In this document: piece by piece, positions 57,026 through 64,000 of the stretch | Position numbering within the stretch: the stretch's first letter is position 1 | How the letters are laid out: each line of letters starts with the position of its first letter | Source of the DNA: Legionella moravica DSM 19234 | GTDB taxonomy: Bacteria; Pseudomonadota; Gammaproteobacteria; Legionellales; Legionellaceae | Assembly: GCF_000423305.1 (NCBI RefSeq) | Contig: NZ_AUHS01000020.1 | Coordinates: forward strand, 37,716-101,715 | Length of the DNA: 64,000 bases | Reading direction: 5' to 3' | The notes under the pieces: model-generated | Seen by the model: only the letters and a program-made list of their open reading frames with translations | The model's database searches: none | What the model was told of the DNA's origin: nothing | Made by a program: the position numbers and the translations under genes

Positions 57026-57190
57026 GGAACATTTGAGAAGAACCCAATTAAAAAAGAATCAGGATTAGTTTTTTGTGAAGAACTGATTAACCAGGCTAAG
57101 CGTCGACATATTGATGTGATCATTGTCTGGAAACTGGATAGATGAACAGCTGATGTAAAAGATATGGTTGGAAAAAAATACTCAATTTTC
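57026..57190 (+). pseudogene. Serine recombinase (resolvase/invertase) fragment
   Basis: In one frame the DNA reads LINQAKRRHIDVIIVWKLDR, then stop (TGA at 57143-57145), then TADVKDM, closely matching the catalytic-domain segment of serine recombinases (typically RRFDVVLVWKLDRLARS). No start or N-terminal catalytic serine region is readable upstream, and further frame disruptions follow, so this is a decayed fragment. Confidence 0.6.
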
Positions 57191-57492
57191 TAGAAAAAAA
57201 TGTATATGATTTGAATCTTGATAGTGTCTCGAGCAGCATAGAAATTGTAGATCTAACCGATCACTACTATAAACTATTATAGAAATTTGTTTTGATTTTT
57301 GATGTCCTAAAATCCGATGAATATTAATAGTTATTAACCGTAAACAATTAATCTGAATTAAAATTTTAACTCCCATTAACCAAAGCTGGAATATAATGAC
57401 GGGGTATTACTCTTGTTGACAATAAAGTAGACTGGCGCTATTGTCCTGAAAGTTCTTAATATTGCGAACTATTGTTTATTAAAGAGACAGAG

Positions 57493-57948
57493 ATGATTAT
57501 TTATTCCTCGACAACTTTTGAGGCGCTCACTCAGCATTTTAATCTCAGTGGGCTTTCTATGAGCTTGAGTAAAATTCTTGCTTTTTTTTTGGTGTCAGAA
57601 GATAAAGTGATTGCAATGAAGGCGATGGTCGAACAACTCGGGATTGCCAAAAGCACAGTCAGTGTAGAAGTGGCACGATTAGAACAAATGCAATTTATTG
57701 AAAAAACATTTAAACCTAATCAGCGCGGTCACTATTATCGGTTAAAACCCAACCTATGGAGTAGTGCACTTGCAAAAAAGCAAGCTGAATTATCCGCGCT
57801 CCAATCTATATTACAAAGAGCTGAGAAAGAATTTAACTCAGTACCTAACTCCCTCAAAGAGTTGCAACAATATGTCGCTTTCATGGAACAAGAGTGGCCA
57901 CAGTTAATTGCCAAATGGCAACAATACAAACGAGACAACAATGACTGA
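57493..57948 (+). CDS. GbsR/MarR-type winged-helix regulator
   Basis: The 151-residue protein has a winged helix-turn-helix (MKAMVEQLGIAKSTVSVEVARLEQMQFIEKTFKPN) preceded by a short helical part, then a helical dimerisation tail. It resembles GbsR-family regulators. I start at the ATG with an AGAGACAG site rather than the upstream TTG. It ends inside the start of the chimeric hydrolase gene (ATGACTGA), so it originally controlled or was coupled to that hydrolase. Confidence 0.8.
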   Translation: MIIYSSTTFEALTQHFNLSGLSMSLSKILAFFLVSEDKVIAMKAMVEQLGIAKSTVSVEVARLEQMQFIEKTFKPNQRGHYYRLKPNLWSSALAKKQAELSALQSILQRAEKEFNSVPNSLKELQQYVAFMEQEWPQLIAKWQQYKRDNND

Positions 57949-58381
57949 TAAACTTCCAATGCAATCACAAGAAATAACTATCGAAAGCGATTTCAAACTC
58001 TCTGGCACGCTCACCTTGCCTGCAACATCAAGCACAAAGCCATTTCCGGCAGTATTATTTATTCCCGGTTCAGGCAAAGTTGACCGGAATGTGAATATAC
58101 CCCAGTTGCAGACCAATATTTTTAAATTATTGACAGAATTTTTTAGTGAACTTGGTTTTATCACACTACGATTGGATAAAAGAGGTTGCGGAAAAAGTGG
58201 AGGTAATTACCTTGAAGCTGCTAGGGCTAGGGGTCGGCAAGGCGGTAGACCAGAAAAACTTAATAATGAGCAGAAGGAACTAGTAAAAACCCTTTATGCT
58301 AATAAAAAACATTCCATTCAATCCATATGCAAGATGGTGGGTGTGGGAAAGACTACACTGTATAAATATATTAATCAGTAA
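57941..58381 (+). pseudogene. Chimeric frame: alpha/beta-hydrolase N terminus fused to recombinase HTH tail
   Basis: The first 90 or so residues are the start of an alpha/beta-hydrolase of the dienelactone/BAAT type: FPAVLFIPGSGKVDRNV and TLRLDKRGCGKSGG. At about residue 92 (base 58215-58230) it switches to the C-terminal DNA-binding domain of a Hin-type serine recombinase: ARGRQGGRPEKL, then HSIQSICKMVGVGKTTLYKY. The hydrolase catalytic nucleophile, acid and histidine are missing. This is a deletion or insertion junction that happens to keep frame. It is unlikely to be an active enzyme; a DNA-binding hybrid is possible. Confidence 0.78.
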
Positions 58382-58471
58382 AGTGGAGTAATAATCATAG
58401 CTTGGTTGACAGATTGGTTTCTATGACTAGGCTGTTAAATACTTGAGGCAGCCTTGTGATTGACGCTCCGC

Positions 58472-58618
58472 TCATTTCAATTGTGTATTTCGACATTTAT
58501 CAGAACAGTATTTTACCTCATCCCATACCTTCTCCCACTTTTTCCGCCATTTGAAAGGTCTGGCACACACCACACATATTTTTTCTGGCAAATGGTGTTT
58601 TTTTATTCCCTTAGGCAT
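58472..58618 (-). CDS. DUF2256 small cysteine-rich protein
   Basis: The 48-residue protein has the full DUF2256 signature: [39 protein letters not shown]. The two CxxC pairs suggest a zinc ribbon. Function is unknown. It lies 25 bases downstream of the DUF3429 gene on the same strand, so the two form an operon. The frame is short enough to be missed by length-based calling. Confidence 0.85.
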   Translation of the reverse strand: MPKGIKKHHLPEKICVVCARPFKWRKKWEKVWDEVKYCSDKCRNTQLK

Positions 58619-58642
58619 AAGCCTCCCTCTATTTCTTTAAAA

Positions 58643-59074
58643 TCAAGCGACAACTAGCGCAAGAATAAACGTGAAAATAACAATCAAAGTAGCGTAGCAA
58701 CGTGTTTGAAAATAATCAGGAGTTATTTCATCATGTTTAAATAAATGATAATCAATAAACAATAAAACTAAAAAAGCAACAATAAAAACAGCCATTAGCC
58801 ATTTAAAAGGAAGCAATAGAAAGGCAAACCATAGAACCAGGACAATCACGTTACTCAATATGGACAAAACAGAACACCATTTTCCCTTAAGGTGAAGATG
58901 CTGCCCCCAATGTGCTCCCGCCAAAAAAACAGCGATAACTAAAGCATAAGAACACATAATATTTTTGACTGCCCCAGGCCAGGATAGATTATCCCCATAC
59001 AATAGAAGCCAAAAAGCGCTCGCAATAAAGGGGATTGTTCCTGCGTAGGTCAGGAAAGGGTAGCTTTTTTTCAT
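58643..59074 (-). CDS. DUF3429 inner-membrane protein
   Basis: The 143-residue protein has five hydrophobic helices. The family features are GTIPFIASAFWLL near the start and ALVIAVFLAGAHWGQHL in the centre; a conserved DY and RCYAT motif lies near the end. The function of the family is unknown. In several gammaproteobacteria it lies next to DUF2256, as here, near genes for stress or photolyase functions. Confidence 0.83.
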   Translation of the reverse strand: MKKSYPFLTYAGTIPFIASAFWLLLYGDNLSWPGAVKNIMCSYALVIAVFLAGAHWGQHLHLKGKWCSVLSILSNVIVLVLWFAFLLLPFKWLMAVFIVAFLVLLFIDYHLFKHDEITPDYFQTRCYATLIVIFTFILALVVA

Positions 59075-59136
59075 TTATTTTTCTCGCAGGTTTTGAGGTA
59101 TAGCGGATTAAAATTTAAATGAACGTTCTACGTCAT

Positions 59137-59352
59137 TTAAATTTTAATCGACTGAAAGAGAACATTGATTTTATCCCAGTCTTTAGGAAGATGATAGACA
59201 ATACCATTGTTATTGAACAACCCAAGACTTCGCCAAAACTCTTTAGGGTGTTGATTAGAAAACTCCAGCAATTCACTGATAAATACCCTGTCCCCCTCCT
59301 CGGTAACAACATTCAGTCTTAATGGGTGTAAGAAAGCGATAAGAGTAAACAA
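59137..59352 (-). CDS. Possible gene fragment, unknown
   Basis: A 71-codon frame with a TTG start reads like the end of a soluble protein (EEGDRVFISELLEFSNQHPKEFWRSL, then VYHLPKDWDKINVLF). The complementary strand also has a 67-codon frame starting with ATG (59119-59322). Neither is recognised. The minus-strand reading looks more like a real C terminus, so this may be the remnant of a larger gene, but it could be spurious. Confidence 0.25.
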   Translation of the reverse strand: MFTLIAFLHPLRLNVVTEEGDRVFISELLEFSNQHPKEFWRSLGLFNNNGIVYHLPKDWDKINVLFQSIKI

Positions 59353-59430
59353 TACCCCGTTTTGTTTACCTTTATTTCAATAAAATCAAAAAGCACTAAT
59401 ATTAAAGAAAGGGAAAATTCGAGTTTTAAT

Positions 59431-60006
59431 ATGAAAATTAGGAATTGGGTGATTAAAAGGGCTACGGAAAATGCTGGATTAAGGTTCGTAAAACAAGTTG
59501 TCTCAGAGATGTGGTATTCAGATTTTCAGGGATTTGATCATGAAAATGACGATGGTATAGATGGTTTCATTAATTTAAGAATAAAGGGAGTTGATACAGG
59601 AGGACTCGTATATGTACAAGTTAAATCAGGTAATTCGTATAAAAAAATAATTAAGAAGCGTCCCAATTTTATATGCCTTCATTTAGGAGAAAATCATATT
59701 TGTGATCATAAAGAAAGATGGCTTAGAAAAGAATTACCTGTCATCTTAATTTATGTAAAGCAGAATAGAAAAAAAACTAAAGCCTATTGGGTGGATTTGA
59801 GATCTGAAGAAAGTTATTGTTCTGAGAACAAACATATAATATTAATTCCTAAGCATCAAATATTTAACTCTCATAGCAAAGGGGTTTTATTAAAATTATC
59901 TGGAGTGAAATCCCTTCACTATTACTTGCCAACTATTAATATGTCTAGAGAAGAAATTTCGTTTCTCGGGCTTTCCGAACCTATTAAAACTGGAGCCAGA
60001 AAATAG
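59431..60006 (+). CDS. DUF4365 nuclease-like domain protein (N-terminal part)
   Basis: The 191 residues match DUF4365, a PD-(D/E)xK nuclease-like domain seen in defence-associated genes. The signature is FQGFDHENDDGIDGFINL with the catalytic D, then VYVQVKSGNSY with the Q-x-K. I use the ATG after TTTTAAT; a TTG 23 codons upstream is possible. The frame is ended by TAG at 60004-60006, yet the same reading frame stays open for 138 further codons, so the natural protein was probably longer. AT content is higher than in flanking genes. Confidence 0.7.
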   Translation: MKIRNWVIKRATENAGLRFVKQVVSEMWYSDFQGFDHENDDGIDGFINLRIKGVDTGGLVYVQVKSGNSYKKIIKKRPNFICLHLGENHICDHKERWLRKELPVILIYVKQNRKKTKAYWVDLRSEESYCSENKHIILIPKHQIFNSHSKGVLLKLSGVKSLHYYLPTINMSREEISFLGLSEPIKTGARK

Positions 60007-60420
60007 TACAAAAACTGGGTTGAATTGGAAAAATTAGAAAGATTTAATACCAATTTTGGTGAAATAACTGTTAATCGTGTTGATTGGCGACATATTTCTA
60101 GGCCAGGGCGGAAACCAGAGAGAATAATTAAATCTTGGTTATTATTAGGTGCTGCAAAAAAGATTATTAAAGAAGTAAACTTTTATCACCGCTTAGGTAG
60201 AGCCACCAAAAAGGAATATGGGCAATGTGATTATAAATATTATGATGCTAGTTTAAAGCTGGTGGATTACATTGGTTTACGTGCAAAAATAAATTTCCCT
60301 CATAGGGATTCGGCAAAATCTGGTTTTATAGCGTTTATGAAAAAAGAGTTATTCATTGTGAGTATAGTGTGCTTATTACCCGTACAGATAACTAACTCCA
60401 GCCAGTTTTTTCAGGTGTAG
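60007..60420 (+). pseudogene. Continuation of the DUF4365 gene after an in-frame stop
   Basis: This frame is in phase with the DUF4365 gene and separated from it only by one TAG. It starts YKNWVELEKLERFNTNFGEIT and has VDWRHISRPGRKPERIIKSW, a segment I recall from the C-terminal part of full-length DUF4365 proteins, followed by HRLGRATKKEYGQ. A TTG at 60025 could start it independently, but no ribosome-binding site is clear. The last 25 residues look hydrophobic and unrelated. The simplest reading is a nonsense mutation in one gene. Confidence 0.55.
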
Positions 60421-60549
60421 GCAGAGCTTTTTCCCTGACAAGGATAAAAAGCACATATTAAGTATAGGTATTTATTTTATAGTAATGCGTATTCCATTGC
60501 TAATTTGATTGTTTATTGGGCATTTGCAGTGGAAGAATTTAATTTTTGT

Positions 60550-60567
60550 GTTATCATATATGATAAC
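60550..60567. promoter_or_regulatory. 18-bp perfect palindrome, likely higBA operator
   Basis: GTTATCATATATGATAAC is a perfect palindrome 17 bases before the higB start codon. HigA-type antitoxins repress their own operon through such sites, so this is the likely autoregulatory operator. Confidence 0.7.
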
Positions 60568-60584
60568 AATAATAAGAATATACT

Positions 60585-60929
60585 ATGACTTGGAAAGTAG
60601 AGTTTTATAATGAATCAGTTGAAAAGGCTATATTAGATATGCCTCTAAAGATTCAAGCTCGGATGCTCAAATTATTAGAGTTAATCGAAGAGCATGGAGC
60701 AAATTTAGGTTCGCCACATACAGAACCTATGGGAGATGGTCTTTTTGAAATTAGAGCTAAGGCTCAGGAAGGAATAGGAAGATCCTTATAATGTTATATG
60801 AAAGGACATCATATTATTGTGTTACATGCTTTTGTTAAAAAGAGCAATAAAACTCCTAAGTTTGAACTTGATTTAGCAAAGAAAAGAAAAGCGGAGGTCG
60901 AAAATGAGTCTTCAAAGTCTAAAAGATAA
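60585..60929 (+). pseudogene. higB: HigB/RelE-family toxin, broken by an in-frame stop
   Basis: The start (WKVEFYNESVEKAILDMPLKIQARMLKLLELIEEHG) and MGDGLFEIRAKAQEGIGRS match the RelE/HigB host-inhibition toxin family (DUF891 type). TAA at 60789-60791 ends the frame after 68 residues. Reading through that codon in the same frame continues CYMKGHHIIVLHAFVKKSNKTPKFELDLAKKR, exactly the missing C terminus. Family members often have LY-C or FY-C at this place, so a TAT/TAC to TAA change fits. The full frame would be 113 residues plus stop and overlaps higA. Confidence 0.82.
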
Positions 60930-61203
60930 GGCATTTCTAAATCCTGAAGTAAAAGCTGAGTATGATCTATTAGAATCAGAATTTGCTTTAATAGATACAC
61001 TCCTTTCTATGCGGAAAAAATCTGGGTTAACTCAAGATGAAGTTGCTAAAAGAATGGGTACTCAAAAAGGTAATATTTCCAGATTAGAAAAAGGTAGTAG
61101 TAATCCAAGTTGGAAAACTATACAAAATTATGCTCATGCATGCGGATTTGAAATTTCTATGAAAATTAAAACAATGTATCCGAGTCATAAGCGAGTGCTT
61201 TAA
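60904..61203 (+). CDS. higA: HigA-like XRE-family antitoxin
   Basis: The 99-residue protein has an XRE helix-turn-helix (RKKSGLTQDEVAKRMGTQKGNISRLEKG) in its centre and an N-terminal helical arm. It would bind the palindrome upstream of higB and neutralise the toxin. The GGAGGTC before its ATG is a good ribosome-binding site, and the start lies within the original toxin frame. It appears intact although its toxin partner is broken. Confidence 0.87.
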   Translation: MSLQSLKDKAFLNPEVKAEYDLLESEFALIDTLLSMRKKSGLTQDEVAKRMGTQKGNISRLEKGSSNPSWKTIQNYAHACGFEISMKIKTMYPSHKRVL

Positions 61204-61283
61204 GATCAATAGAGTTGACAATGTATTTTATTGATACCCATGTGTCAACCTCTTAAACTCTAGTCTGACACTTTTATGTTTTC

Positions 61284-61676
61284 ATGGTTAAAATAATTTC
61301 AGGAAAGAAAATTGCCTGGTTCCGGCAAATGTGGGTCAGCAGTCCGGTATCGGGCAAGCATCAGATGAGTTCGGTTTTGTGCTCGTTTAACAACGGCAGT
61401 GTCCTGTACTCTGTTACCCTGCCCGAATCCGACGCGGTACGTGCCTCGGTTGCCAGCTGGCGCGATGAACAGGGCAAAGCGGTTACCATGTCACAGTTTT
61501 TAACGGTGCAGGGCGGCGCCGACAACCATTGGCGGATCCGGGTTCCTGCTCCCAAAGTTGATTTATCTCTTGATAATCTGCTGGATAAAATTGACATTGG
61601 TCAGCAACGGATACTTGGCTTTACCGAGGCTCCCTTACCTGGCATTTGCGCCATTAGTTTTGATGAGATCAACTAG
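61284..61676 (+). CDS. Hypothetical protein, unusually GC-rich
   Basis: The 130-residue frame is clearly richer in GC than the genes on its left, with long runs such as LPESDAVRASVASWRDEQGK and VQGGADNHWRIRVPAPKVD. No ribosome-binding site is seen at the ATG and the first few codons look like the AT-rich flank, so the real N terminus may be missing. It is possibly the C-terminal part of a transferred gene. No family recognised. Confidence 0.45.
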   Translation: MVKIISGKKIAWFRQMWVSSPVSGKHQMSSVLCSFNNGSVLYSVTLPESDAVRASVASWRDEQGKAVTMSQFLTVQGGADNHWRIRVPAPKVDLSLDNLLDKIDIGQQRILGFTEAPLPGICAISFDEIN

Positions 61677-62164
61677 AGCGCCGATTGATTTAACAATGTA
61701 CATAAGGCCGTAGGTTGGATCTAGGCCCAACAATGGATCTCCTTGCAGTAGCAGGATCTTTAACATATCGAACGATACAAATCGTTCTACTCAGGATTCA
61801 ATGAATCAGGGTCTGTTGACAATAGCTTTCCATCAGCCTGCGTACCGGGCTTTATGCGCGGTATCCAGACAATATTGAGCAATTCCCGGAATCTTATTGC
61901 ACACTTGGACCCCGCGAACGAGTCGCGGGGTGTAGGGATCTGAATTGTCAACACGCCCTAATCAAATCATGCTTCTTTTTTCGAGACCACCCTGGTAACA
62001 CAGGAGTCGTATCAGAAAATACAGACTGGATGGCACTGCAGGGAGATCCCTCGCTGCGCTCGGGATGTCGTGATGAGTTACCAAAAAAGAAAGATGGACA
62101 ATAATGAAGCAGCAGTAGGTTGTTAAATCATTCGGCGCTCCAGGCAATGACCCTGACGCTGTTT
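61677..62164. other. Intergenic region with small palindromes and repeats
   Basis: About 490 bases with no convincing gene. It holds a hairpin CCCCGCGA...TCGCGGGG at 61910-61930 and, at about 62046-62066, ATCCCTCGCTGCGCTCGGGAT, which resembles the short repeat in 39922-39946. These look like dispersed intergenic repeats. Confidence 0.55.
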
Positions 62165-63388
62165 TTAAATGACAGGAGAGCTGCTTGCCGCCGGGCACTC
62201 CTCTTCAGCCGACTCTCTCTCAGAGAAAGAAAATAATCCGATACGAAGAAGAGGGACTGGGGCTACGATTGTCGTCGGTTGAGTGGCCCTTATAAGCCCT
62301 TTGGACTCAGGAAACAGTGCATCAAATGTTTCTGGTGAGAGGCTGATAGAGGGTACGTTAGTACCGAACAGGTTATAAGCCAGCGATATTTTTCCAGTAT
62401 CTTGTATCTCGGCCAGGCCTTCCCGTACCTTGTTCATAACAAACTCGGCTTGCCTGGGGTTTGATTTTTTATACACCCTTAATACCTGCCGATTCATGTA
62501 CGCCCAAATGGTTTCGTTTGGATTGCTATCCTCAATATTATTGAGTCGCTGCACGATTTTGGCATAAAACATAATCATAAAGTCTTTGAGTATTGCTTTA
62601 TTTCGGGCCTGATTGCTTAGTGGGGTGGCAGGATTTTTGTGTTCATCAAATGACTTCCAGAAATTACCCATGACATGCTCGTTAAAATAGCTTTTTTTGG
62701 CTTCCGGATCAGAAATAGCAGCAACGTCCAACAGATTGATTTTTGCCAAATGTCGATAGTCGGTTATGTTTCTAATCGAAAATTCTTTACAGTGTTCGAT
62801 TGAATCCATTACGTTTTGTCTGGCCTCGCTGATTTTGTTTTGAGACAGGTTGAGATGCCAGGAATAAGTCAGTGCTTCCATTTTAAAATCTGGGTTTGGA
62901 AGAATGAGCAGAAGATTGTTTAATTTTTCTGTAGCCTGGCTGAGTACATCGCCCTGATTTAATACTAAAGCGACATGCCCCAGCAGCACGCATGCGCGTT
63001 GCAGCTCCATAATGAGTACTTTATTATGATGTTCAGTGCTTACTGCACTATCAAAACCCGCTAAATAATCCTCGTATGTTTTAATAGAATCCAGTAAGGC
63101 ATCTAAGGCCCTCTGATAACGCTCGGCCCTTGGTATGGCATCATCACGTATAATTGTGCTGGCATATTTACGTTGGCAATACGCTTTATCTGCAGGTAAT
63201 TCACTGGCATTAACCGCAGCCAGGTAGAGAGCGGATGCTTTCTTGATAGCTCGTTCATCAGAGCGATCAGTGGGGTTCTCCAAAAACATCGTGAATTGTT
63301 TTGTTGCTTGCCGAATGAAATATAAGCTTTCCCTCGAATCAACATTGTAGATCAGTGTTATTGGTTTAAAACGGCCAAGCCTGAACAT
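62165..63388 (-). CDS. Helical repeat protein, effector candidate
   Basis: The 407-residue protein is almost entirely helical, with TPR-like helix pairs (for example ALYLAAVNASELPADKAYCQ and LQRACVLLGHVALVLNQGD). No signal peptide or membrane segment. The C-terminal tail has acidic residues close to the end (SFSERESAEEECPAASSSPVI), the E-block type of Dot/Icm secretion signal. Family is not recognised. It is more GC-rich than the average for the window, and lies beside repeat-containing DNA. Confidence 0.6.
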   Translation of the reverse strand: MFRLGRFKPITLIYNVDSRESLYFIRQATKQFTMFLENPTDRSDERAIKKASALYLAAVNASELPADKAYCQRKYASTIIRDDAIPRAERYQRALDALLDSIKTYEDYLAGFDSAVSTEHHNKVLIMELQRACVLLGHVALVLNQGDVLSQATEKLNNLLLILPNPDFKMEALTYSWHLNLSQNKISEARQNVMDSIEHCKEFSIRNITDYRHLAKINLLDVAAISDPEAKKSYFNEHVMGNFWKSFDEHKNPATPLSNQARNKAILKDFMIMFYAKIVQRLNNIEDSNPNETIWAYMNRQVLRVYKKSNPRQAEFVMNKVREGLAEIQDTGKISLAYNLFGTNVPSISLSPETFDALFPESKGLIRATQPTTIVAPVPLLRIGLFSFSERESAEEECPAASSSPVI

Positions 63389-63701
63389 ATTTAATATAGC
63401 CTGATTATTTAATGATGCGGCTGATCATACAAGCTAATTATTAAGGTAATATTAAGTCAGACGGATTAAAAAAGACGCTCTATTAGCCTTGAATTTTACC
63501 TGATACCCTAAGACGCCTGCGTACCGCGGACAAGCACCGGTCATATCATTACCCACAAGTATCTAAACCATTGTTTGTCGTTCCCGCGAAATCGGGAATC
63601 TATCCATTACTTGAGCACTTTGCCTGATTATGAATAGATTCCCGCCTGAGCTGAAACGACCTTTACGCTTTATGACTTGGTTTTAGTCAGCTGTATTCTA
63701 T
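63389..63701. other. Intergenic region with inverted-repeat element
   Basis: About 310 bases with no convincing gene. It contains the small inverted-repeat element listed separately at 63577-63660; the rest shows nothing recognisable. Confidence 0.5.
63577..63660. repeat. Small inverted-repeat element
   Basis: The element begins GTCGTTCCCGCGAAATCGGGAATCTAT and ends ATAGATTCCCG...AACGAC, so both the outer six bases (GTCGTT/AACGAC) and the inner GAATCTAT/ATAGATTC are inverted. This is like the 'cattcccgcgaaagcgggaatct' dispersed repeats of many proteobacteria. Confidence 0.65.
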
Positions 63702-63989
63702 TTGAACTCTGATGAAATCGCCCTGAAGACGCTTGGTGCGACTTCATTAACAGAGCACTTCTGGAAGTCCATTAAGCTCACTCAGAGTCCAGAGAAAAGA
63801 CTAGATGGGAGATTGTATCAGCGGGGATTGTTCACTCAAAGGCTCCGCCACATGTTAAGGCTGAGGATTAAAAAAGCTCATAATTTTCTGATGCAGAAGC
63901 TTCCCGATGATAAGAAAAATAAAACGGATCTTTTAACGCGATATAAATTTATGCCTCTAAAGCTGTCGTCACTTTTTGTAGTTACTTAA
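63702..63989 (+). CDS. Possible gene fragment at the right edge
   Basis: A 95-codon frame from a TTG; no ribosome-binding site. The peptide is basic (LFTQRLRHMLRLRIKKAHNF) and unrecognised. It could be a fragment of a mobile element or a chance frame. Confidence 0.2.
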   Translation: MNSDEIALKTLGATSLTEHFWKSIKLTQSPEKRLDGRLYQRGLFTQRLRHMLRLRIKKAHNFLMQKLPDDKKNKTDLLTRYKFMPLKLSSLFVVT

Positions 63990-64000
63990 TGCTTCTGGAT

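Noticed and set aside
1..64000. CRISPR array, tRNA or rRNA genes
   Set aside because: No regularly spaced direct repeats, no tRNA-like cloverleaf segments and no rRNA core sequence were recognised by eye on either strand.

Overview
The window looks like a Legionella chromosome, of an L. pneumophila-like lineage. The main reasons are a legiobactin-type siderophore locus with a TonB-independent LbtU receptor, several ankyrin-repeat proteins of Dot/Icm-effector style, a SidB/SdbB-family hydrolase, and moderately AT-rich DNA with small intergenic repeats. All identifications come from reading the sequence and recalled family knowledge; no database search was possible.

Layout. 1-6.3 kb: a compact iron-sulfur assembly operon (sufB, 5' end outside the window, then sufC, sufD, sufS, sufU and sufT) followed by epmA. 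6.4-8.3 kb: an RlpA-like lipoprotein, a pair of near-identical 131-bp inverted repeats around about 360 bp of otherwise gene-poor DNA, and a small hypothetical gene. 8.7-13.2 kb: a Rieske oxygenase beside a BtaA-like (DUF3419) aminocarboxypropyl transferase, an RlmM-like methyltransferase, and an effector-like protein with a possible Cys-His-Asp triad. 13.9-17.7 kb: housekeeping genes radC, coaBC, dut and a phosphohexomutase. 18-24.4 kb: an ankyrin protein with a kinase-like N-terminal half, a small hypothetical gene, rdgB coupled to a TPR-methyltransferase, and an SdbB-like hydrolase. 24.6-27.7 kb: a DMT exporter, a ChbG/HpnK-like deacetylase, a GtrA-like protein and a family-2 glycosyltransferase.

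27.9-38.1 kb: a complete hydrogenase locus. hypABFCDE supplies the maturation factors; the beta, gamma, delta and alpha subunits form a cytoplasmic, NAD(P)-linked group 3b [NiFe]-hydrogenase; the last gene is the endopeptidase that trims the large subunit. Nearly all the genes overlap or abut, so it is probably one transcript.

38.2-46.4 kb: an unusual alpha/beta-hydrolase-hemerythrin fusion, an AraC-type regulator, and the iron-regulated lbtU-lbtABC locus with two clear Fur boxes. 46.4-56.4 kb: two large ankyrin effector candidates, one with a YopT-like Cys-His-Asp domain, flank a 1662-residue kinase-ATPase-GAF-GGDEF signalling protein.

56.4-64 kb is a scarred accessory region. It has a 5'-truncated DUF4105 gene, a dead serine-recombinase fragment, a GbsR/MarR-type regulator, a hydrolase fused in frame to a recombinase DNA-binding tail, a DUF3429/DUF2256 pair, a DUF4365 gene cut by an in-frame stop, a higBA module whose toxin has a nonsense codon, and another effector-like helical protein. 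No rRNA, tRNA or CRISPR array was recognised.
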